Origin: Phoronis australis
Taxonomy: Eukaryota; Phoronida; Phoronidae
NCBI GenBank assembly: GCA_002633005.1
Contig: NMRA01000156.1
Span: 244,894 to 308,893, forward strand
Direction of reading: 5' to 3'
DNA: 64,000 bases
Below, in pieces: positions 56,513 through 64,000 of the stretch. The notes under the pieces were generated by a model. The model ran no database searches, was not told the origin of the DNA, and was given only the letters and a program-made list of their open reading frames with translations. Position 1 is the stretch's first letter. Each line of letters opens with the position of its first letter. The position numbers and the translations under genes are program-made.

Positions 56513-58699
56513 AACTTCCTGTAACCGAAGTAACACACCAGCATAGTCAATAGTTCACTACAACCCTAAAGCGGTAAGGACAAACAGCCAACCTAAAACC
56601 AATCCAAATGTTTCTTAAGAGTAGCAAAGGCAAATTCACAAAAATTACTGTCAATTCCTACCTTCCCAGCACTTACGTAATTTCTATCAAAGCTCTTCAC
56701 AGGGTATGCAAGTTGTACTAAGTGATGAGTACTTTGAGTACCTTGATGAGTACTTGTTGTCTACCTTACACTACACGTGTACATCATGGGGGTGCTGGTC
56801 CCACATACCGTGAAATCCCAGAAATTACACAAGATTAATTCTACGAACCATCGTGTATCCAAAGATTCATGAAAGTTAAGTCGACCCTAGTGGCAGACGC
56901 TGACACTACACAGTCAGTGCAGTATAATGCACCAGCAACAGTATTTCTATGATATGGATAACGATCGGAAATTTAAAGTGTAAACTGAATCAATAAACAA
57001 CATAGGTCACAAATAATTTTACCCGATATTAATCCAGCAAAATTTGGTGAAACTCAGAACACAGACAAATTCTTATGCCAATGGGAATTCTCCAGGTAAA
57101 AATTTACTTGCAAAATACAAGTGATTGTTTCGACCAACTTTCACATGAGAAAGATACTAGTACCAGGGCCCTCAATCCCTCTGAAAAATGTTGAAAAATC
57201 ACACGCAGTTCCCCTCATGAGGACCAAAAATTCACCTCGAGTGTGTGAAAAATTCCTCTCGAGGTCCAAATCACTTCTAACTCAAACAGGTTATACCAAA
57301 GCGCAAAATGTTAGTTTTGGCTGCTTGAGGGCTTGAGGCAGAGCCCATGGGGGTTGGCAACAGGGTGGGGGGTGCTACTGACGACAATCGGGAGACAGAA
57401 TTTTCTCCTCACTCCCAAAAATTCCCTTCTCAGAATGCAAAGGCACCTTTCCCCACTAATGAAGGAGGGCTATCAGTATGTTCTTAGAGTGTGGTTACTG
57501 AGGTAAGCCAACATGGGCTTAAAGGCAGGGTAAACATACTCAGTGTCTATAAAATATTTTAGTTAGCTAACTCCTAACCAAATTTGCTTTGAAGAAATAG
57601 CTCAGTTTGAAGACAAACCTCAATTTCAATTAGGCCAAACTTCCATTTGCACTTCAAATCTGTTTCTGAAATTTTTAAAATCAATTTTGGCTTGTAACCT
57701 GTGCTAAACGGGAAACTTCAAGTTTCAATTATCAATTCTAATGTAAGGCTCAATCAAGAGGTGTTTAAGGAAGCAAAAAGCTTCGGTTACAAAAGTATAA
57801 TTGCACGGGTAAATGTACTCGCGGCTTGAAACACTGACAGAATACAAAAGGCAATTCCATTTGTGACGGACTTACAATCAGAGAAAATTTCGATCAATTG
57901 TGAAAAAAATTAATCCTAGGAAAATAGTTAATATATCAATTGTTAGGTCTCTGGTAATCTTCAATGCATGTATCAACTTTTGTCTTGAACCTTTTCTCCA
58001 ACTACAAAATTGCCTTTTAAACGGGTGTGGCGAAAGTATACATAGAATCTAAATTTTCCAAAAATGCAGATTTTTAATGTTAATTTTCACAATTTTAATT
58101 TTTTATCCGGGGCTGACCTTTTCATGGAATTACGCCAAAACGAGTACAAAGCGCTTCTATAATGCTGCAAATTACGTGAAGCAAGGCACAAAGAAGTCCC
58201 CTAGTCAGTGTTATCCAGCTCAGCGGACATATCAGTAGAACAAACTCAGCACTTGTGGCTAAAAGAATTAGAGCAAACCAGCCATTTCCTGCACAGTGGT
58301 GAGCTAAACTCTGCCCAACTCTGACAAGCCCACAACTCTCGTTACCAGGTAGCAGGTGCGGGGTCACCCTCAGCAATGGAAGTAAACTGTATCCGTGTGT
58401 CACTCCCTTTGAAAGATTACCAGGTTGACCTGGGGTCGCGCGCGGAAAAGTTGCAAGCCCAATATTGACGACATCTCATCATTACTCGACACGATATTAT
58501 TTGATTTTGACGTCATGCAATACACTAAAACTTATCCAATGTTTGATTTATGAACCTCATGCCTACATCAAAGAGCAACTCTTTTTGCAAATTAATATTC
58601 ATTAGCTAAGGCCTGCCTTCCGTATATTGCTGGCTAGATATGATCCCCAGTAACTTGAAGTTGCATTTTGCCATGATTGGCTGGCTAAAACCAAAAATC

Positions 58700-58960
58700 A
58701 AATAAGGCCTTTTATTCTCATAAAACCAGCCTCATAACATCCCTTAGTGTGAGGAGACTCCATTCCCTAACCAAATCAAGTCATCGGCAATGAATCCATG
58801 CTCAATTTTTAGAATTTGCGATTTTAGGGTTGGAAAACCATGAAAAAATTGTCAATGATGTTTTCGATGTTCACGTTGACAACGGAAATAGATTCCTAAC
58901 ACAAAAAAGGGATAACACCAGAGAAATTTGATGAGAGTAAAAGGCCAAATTCCACTTTCG
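58700..58960. repeat. Palindrome-flanked dispersed repeat, copy 2
   Basis: Left AAGGCCTTTTATTCTCATAA and right ATGAGAGTAAAAGGCC are inverted; the interior GATTTTAGGGTTGGAAAACC resembles the element at 7485. Confidence 0.5.
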
Positions 58961-59596
58961 CTTTTTAGCCCGCTAAACAGGGCGAAACACAGCTTTAGAG
59001 TACTAGATATTTCCAGCGTAGACAAGAGAACAGGCCCTGACCATTCTTAGAGTTCAATGTCATCCCCTCGATCTGAATACGTTAAACTGACAGGGGGCGC
59101 TGGCTTGATGAACAGCAACTTCAGTTAAATTAAGTTACAACTTTCATCTTCTTCTCCCACTAAAGGCTTTAGGGAACTAAGTTTTAGCCATGTAATTGCT
59201 AGCATGTTACAAGTTACCAATAATTCATTCAGATTACCCGGGTAAGTAATGGATATAGTCTCTGTGTACTGTGTTGAAGTGAACTTTAAACTACTTTTTC
59301 AAACTGACAATGAATTACGAACAACTAACTATGAATTATGAACAGACTACCTGTGAACCTGGTATCAGAACCTTGTTTACATTTTTCATCAAGATAACGG
59401 ACATTCATCAAGAGCCATCGCTTGAAAGTAGCCCGGAACTCTCTTCTCACTATCAGAGATGCAATTGCCAAAGCCCATGATTGCTATATCACACCACTTG
59501 CTTCTAGGCCTTTAAATTACCTGTGTCAAGGTATGGTAATGATGATGATCACAGCCAGCAGTGTTCCCTCAAGTGTTGTATGAAAGTAGCAATAGG

Positions 59597-59630
59597 AGCA
59601 GCAGCGACGGCGGCGGCGGCGGCGGCAGCA

Positions 59631-59709
<79 letters not shown>
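59597..59709. repeat. (GCN)n microsatellite, GCA/GCG with GAA interruptions
   Basis: GGCGGCGGC then GCAGCA tracts with two GAAGCA interruptions spaced 36 bases apart, suggesting internal duplication. Poly-Ala/poly-Ser readings are artefacts. Confidence 0.96.
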
Positions 59710-59711
<2 letters not shown>

Positions 59712-60024
59712 CCTAGTGTAGCCTGATTAATAGTACACATCAGAGAAGTTGCTAATGAAATTCCAGGCATAATGCACCTGTGATTCCACATCGAATCACG
59801 TAAGCAATCAAGATCACTGAATATTGTTCAGCAACTCTCCCAGCACTGGTGAGGAAAGACAGCCACAAGCAACATTACTTTCATAACACAGCTAAGAGCG
59901 CCTTTACCTATTCACAATACAGAGACAGGCATTCCAACAGGACATCAACATTTCGGACAATACAAAAGCTAGTTTTACAATCTCTGGCTATTACTAGTTG
60001 CTAAAATAAAATGTAGTGCTGATT

Positions 60025-60625
60025 TGGAGATCTGCAGGTCACCAATGCGACCTCAGATTGTGTTTGGCGACCTGGGAAAAATTCCAAGTCTCCATGAAGT
60101 CACAACTGCGAGTATGAAAGTCACACATCACACAATAATTCCCACTAAATTCGTTTCAAACTTTGTATTGACTTCTAAGCTTTAAATTACTAACAGTTTT
60201 CCTAGATTGATTACCTTTGATTCACAACTGTTCCGTTGATTTCGTGAAATAATGCATTTGTCACCAAGCTTAAATTATAACATGACGTAAACAAACAGAA
60301 GTCAGAATTGTTTGAAAAAAATCGGGCAAGATCCACAAAATTTGTGCAACCAGTCCATGCGGTCGTCTGCATTCTATGTTTTTTCACCGGTGGGAGGACT
60401 TGAGTTAGAGAATGAAGGTACACCTACACTTAGACAGTTACAGGGGGAAATCAGAGTGGGTGGTGCTACGAAAGTTTGACTTTTTCTTTTGGATGACCAA
60501 CTTTAATACGCACAGGAAGATAGGAAACCTAGAAATTGATTTGGAGGTCTGAGATTTTCAGTTCTGGCGACCTACAATTTCGTTGGGCGACTTTGCGATT
60601 TGGCGTTTAGCTAAGCATTGAGCAC
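60025..60625. mobile_element. hAT-like repeat with GCGACC motifs at both ends
   Basis: Left GGTCACCAATGCGACC then TTTGGCGACCTGG; right TTCTGGCGACCTACAATTT then GGGCGACTTTGCGATTTGGC, largely inverted. Same motif vocabulary as the nested element at 19505. Boundaries approximate. Confidence 0.45.
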
Positions 60626-60689
60626 TGAAATGGTTAAAGATTCACATTCACCATCACTGTGCATGGGTGGTTTCAACACTTCTACCATG

Positions 60690-60900
60690 ACACAATACGG
60701 CAGACAAGAGAAATTTTATTTTGTCAAACTGCTCAACAAACATAAATGTTATGAAAATTTTAGTCTCAGCTCAGTTTGCAGTGCGCAGCTGTCTTGAAAT
60801 AAATGTCAGTAAATTGTTCAATATTTGCAGCTAAGTAATTAGCCTTTGAAAAATCAAACATTTTTGGCGACTCATTAGTGTGAAATAAAATACTTGCCAT
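60690..60900 (+). repeat. Dispersed repeat family, copy c
   Basis: CAATACGGCAGACAAGAGAA at the start, TCAACAAACATAAATGTTAT, then GCCTTTGAAAAATCAAAC, in the same order as the copies at 31503 and 46995. A partial copy (GATATGGCAGACAAGTGAAA) follows at 61118. Confidence 0.5.
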
Positions 60901-62821
60901 AATGCAAAAATCATAATAATGCCACATTGTCTTAAAGCAGACTTGCTGTGGTTTCCAGTCAGTGAACTGGGTTGGTGGTAAATTCCCTACAGCCTTGACA
61001 AAAGCAAAAGAATTAGATGAAAATAAACCAAATTTAATGGGAGCATGATAAAATTCAGTAAAAACTTGTCGGCCACTTTCAACAGGAATGTTTTCAATAA
61101 AAACTCACCAACTCGGGACATGATATGGCAGACAAGTGAAAATCTTTATTCTGCTTTTTTAACAAACAGCAATTAGTACTTGAGAAATAATTTGTATTTT
61201 TTTCATAGAATTTTCTAATTAGAAAATCCTATGAAAAATACAGATATTCACAGCAATATTAAAAGCGTTTGAAAAATGAAAAAAGGCAATTACGGCACTT
61301 ACTGGTGACTGAGATTGTATGATGACCATTTACACTGGCTTCTAATTTTGCGCTACTGTTCCAGAACTTCTTTTTTATGTATTGTACGTTTTCTATTTTG
61401 TTACAAGTCACAGAACTTTGTTAGGCTAAATATGAAAACTCTGGTAAAATCTGTCAAGTTCACTAACGTAAGTGATGGGAACTCTAGTGTTTTGATAGCC
61501 AATCATCTTATAATATATGACAACTCGACCTTGATAAAATTACATGACCCGTCAGTTGATTGCGTTAAAATGTCAAACAGCAGAACGGCCTCGGACATGA
61601 TATTCAGGTCAGAGTCAACAGTGGCATGTTCACGAACCATTACAAAAATCTAAACTTCATTTTAGGTCAGATTTGTAGTTTTGTTAAAGTGAAGGCGAGA
61701 CTGCACAAACAACATGACCCAGAGTCCCCCACCATTATTGGCTGGGCGGACTCCGAATTGTCACGACAGCAAGCCTTCCGTCATAAGCGAGAACAAAGAG
61801 GAATAAACAGGAAAGTTAGTCAAGCGGCCAAGTCATTCTGTAATTAGACTTTTGCCACAATCATAGACATCACCATACACTTTAGCTATTCACACATCAG
61901 TCATCATGACACAGAAAGGTATTCTGTGCGGGCTCCCAACAAGCACGACAGTTGTGTCCCGACATGATGTATTAGAGTAGAGAGTTTTGGCTCGTTCTGA
62001 TTTCGTGTTTATTCGAAGAAATAATTCAAAGTGAATTAAAACTTCTAACTTAACAAGATTACGTGCTTCGTGTCCTTGCTCGAGGATGTTTGGCGTGTTA
62101 GACCATTTGGAGGTGATTTTTGGGCTACCAAAAGTAAAGACGGAAAACAGACGGAATTCCCAGAATCTGGCTTCTTTCGTGGAATTAGGCATAATTTGTA
62201 AGCAGACACCACAATTTTAATATTTTTAATATTTTTGTTTTCAATAACTAACAATTAAGAATATAATCAATCATATTTGACACTGTGGCCACAAACTAAT
62301 CGACGATCAGTTAGCAGCTGACATGTTCAAGTAGTTGTTCATTTTTTTAAGGTGGAACTCTTCTTTTTACCAGTTTTCAGAAATAATAAACATGGTAGAT
62401 AGCAAGTTTTTCGTAAAAAAACGGAGCTACGGCATAATTCAAAGAAAAAAGTGAGGTGATTCCCAGACCATTCTATACATCACTTTGAATGTAAAGCGAA
62501 ATTTTGATGGCTTACATGCTTGCTGAAATGGATGTTTCGGTTTTTTAAAACTAAAAACCAGGGTACCTACGAAAGACTGCTTGGTCTCATTTTAAAGGAT
62601 CAAGATTATTATGATCTGAGAAGTCGCATACATGACAGATAAACTTCCATAGATGAACGTATTGTATAAATTCTCAAAGTAGGCGATTTGCAATACTGGA
62701 CATAGTCAACAGACAACTTTGATTACAGTAAAAATTCTTCAATTTGTCAAAATAATTGATAAAATTGACTGTGTTTAGATATAACTAAACCGGATGTAAC
62801 TGTAAACTGTTCAATACATAT

Positions 62822-63110
62822 GTATGTGTATATCTATATGCACATGTACATGTATAATTACATGTATATGTATAATTACATGTATATGTATAATTACATG
62901 TACATGTATAATTACATGTATATGTATAATTACATGTATATGTATAGTTACATGTACATGTATAATTACATGTATAAGTATAATTACATGTACATGCACA
63001 GTTACATGTACATGTACAGTTACATATACATGTAATTATACATGTACATGTATAATTACATGTATATGTATAATTACATGTATATGTATAGTTATATGAA
63101 TATGTATAAT
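62822..63110. repeat. 18-bp AT-rich satellite (ACATGTATATGTATAATT)
   Basis: About 14 units of ACATGTA(T/C)ATGTATAATT. Near 63020-63045 the orientation flips (ACATATACATGTAATTATAC), so the array can fold into a long hairpin. Several units contain the palindrome ACATGT. Confidence 0.95.
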
Positions 63111-63239
63111 TATTACCTCGGTATACAAGTATTTCCAACAAGATTTGACAGCAACGCCACCTGCTCAGATATAACTTTCTGCAACTGCGGTATTCATACA
63201 GAGTTAGAATGATTATTAACCTCTCGCTTAACCATCTTC

Positions 63240-63840
63240 CAAGAGGGTTATAAACCCTCTACAGTTACAACCTTTAAAACCAGTTTTTAAGGGCGTCGAT
63301 TGTTTGGGGAGTTGTGAACAGAATGAACACTTAACTCCAGTCCTGAATCGCAGTTAACAGCTCCAATTAACATTGCAGTTAACAGATGGACTTAAGACCA
63401 CAGTGTCGATGCTACGGTGCAGCATGAAACGCTTAGCTTCGGTGCAATCGAAGTTATCGCCAAGTGCCACTGTTATTGTGAACACTACAGTTACAGAGTA
63501 GTGCCGTCACTAATAACTACTTATTTTTTTGCTCTAATGATAACCAATCGACTTAAAAATGAGTTTAATGTCATTTAGCCTATTTAAATGTTCCATTTGT
63601 CACATTGAAAAAAATTTTAGCGTGCAGCACTACCTTGCGATAACCTCGATGACGTCAGCGTCACCAACCCTTTACTTCGATGGTCATTAACTGCCGAAGC
63701 CAGTATGAACGGTCCAGTTAACTGCGGAGTCAAGTCAATATGAAAGGGCCTAAAGTGTTCAGGCAGAGTTAAAGCATTTAAACAGATTTTTAAAGTTACA
63801 ACCACATTGGTGTGAACAGGGCATATAGCTTTTAGAGGCA
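63240..63840. repeat. Diverged inverted-repeat element with GCAGTTAAC motifs
   Basis: GTTACAACCTTTAAAACCAG with CGCAGTTAACAG/TTGCAGTTAACAG on the left are echoed inverted on the right (TTTTTAAAGTTACAACCAC, CAGTTAACTGCGG). Ends resemble GTGAACAG. Probably an old MITE; boundaries approximate. A TGACGTCA lies at 63650. Confidence 0.4.
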
Positions 63841-64000
63841 TTTCGGGAACAAGCCAATTGAAAAATAACGATTCTAACCAGAATATTCATTACAGCGACT
63901 TCAGTGGTAGCTGGTCTATGGATAACTTCCAATTAGCATGGCCAGCCAGAGCTCAGTCTTCGTGTCACCCAGTTATTACCAACACACATCAATTATATCC

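Larger units (their letters stand above)
56513..64000. other. Right flank, no gene recognised
   Basis: AT-rich, with the palindromic repeat at 58700, the GCN tract at 59597, the hAT-like repeat at 60025, dispersed repeats at 60690 and 61118 and the AT-rich satellite at 62822. Open stretches at 58122-58403 (-) and 61315-61653 (+) match no family I recognise and have no splice or conservation support. Confidence 0.5.

Noticed and set aside
58122-58403. 93-codon minus-strand frame with hydrophobic segments
   Set aside because: No recognised family, no convincing splice sites, no neighbours in phase.
61315-61653. 112-codon plus-strand frame
   Set aside because: Composition typical of AT-rich intergenic DNA; no motif recognised and next to dispersed repeats.
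62785-63141. Tyr/Thr/Cys or His/Val-rich repeat peptides
   Set aside because: Readings of the 18-bp AT-rich satellite on both strands.

Overview
The window is eukaryotic, most likely from an invertebrate metazoan. It is AT-rich, its coding sequence is split into short exons by kilobase introns with GT-AG sites, and it is dense in micro/minisatellites, foldback elements and MITE-like repeats. It contains one 172-base N gap and single Ns at 19505 and 55813. Nothing prokaryotic or viral was recognised. The species cannot be fixed from the sequence; a marine invertebrate with high heterozygosity is a guess.

Layout. At the left edge (1387-1693, + strand) lies what looks like the 3' coding exon of a mitochondrial fission regulator (MTFR1/MTFR2 family) gene, followed by an AATAAA signal. 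From 1.7 to 9.6 kb no exon was recognised; the stretch holds CCAAT-rich minisatellites and dispersed repeats. From about 42.65 kb down to 9.59 kb the minus strand carries one gene of about 33 kb, a cAMP phosphodiesterase of the PDE7 family. I reconstructed it by hand as 14 exons. All intron phases agree, and the exons sum to an open frame of 698 codons plus a stop. The first (N-terminal) exon is tentative; the other 13 are well supported by order, phase and PDE7 homology. From 42.65 to 64 kb I see no convincing gene, only satellites, MITEs, a tRNA-like foldback element and a 699-bp near-identical tandem duplication joined by one N (possibly two haplotypes).

How the parts fit. PDE7 hydrolyses cAMP to 5'-AMP and limits PKA signalling. 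The predicted protein keeps all the metal-binding His/Asp residues and the purine-selective Gln. At its N-terminus it has an RRGGIS motif where mammalian PDE7A has the PKA pseudosubstrate-like RRGAIS. Its C-terminal tail of about 265 residues is unusually long and carries three RRxS-hydrophobic PKA consensus sites plus a fourth RRGS. MTFR and PDE7 lie tail-to-tail here, as MTFR1/PDE7A and MTFR2/PDE7B do in human, so the pair appears to be ancient conserved linkage.

Most notable for follow-up: (i) the conserved convergent MTFR-PDE7 pair; (ii) the PKA-site-rich PDE7 tail; (iii) a tandem duplication of the 3' end of PDE7 exon 8 that creates decoy splice donors and a potential in-frame 33-nt mini-exon; (iv) a stop codon overlapping a consensus splice donor at the end of the last recognised exon; (v) a foldback element whose arms carry the start of a THAP zinc-finger domain; (vi) a tRNA-like sequence between inverted arms.
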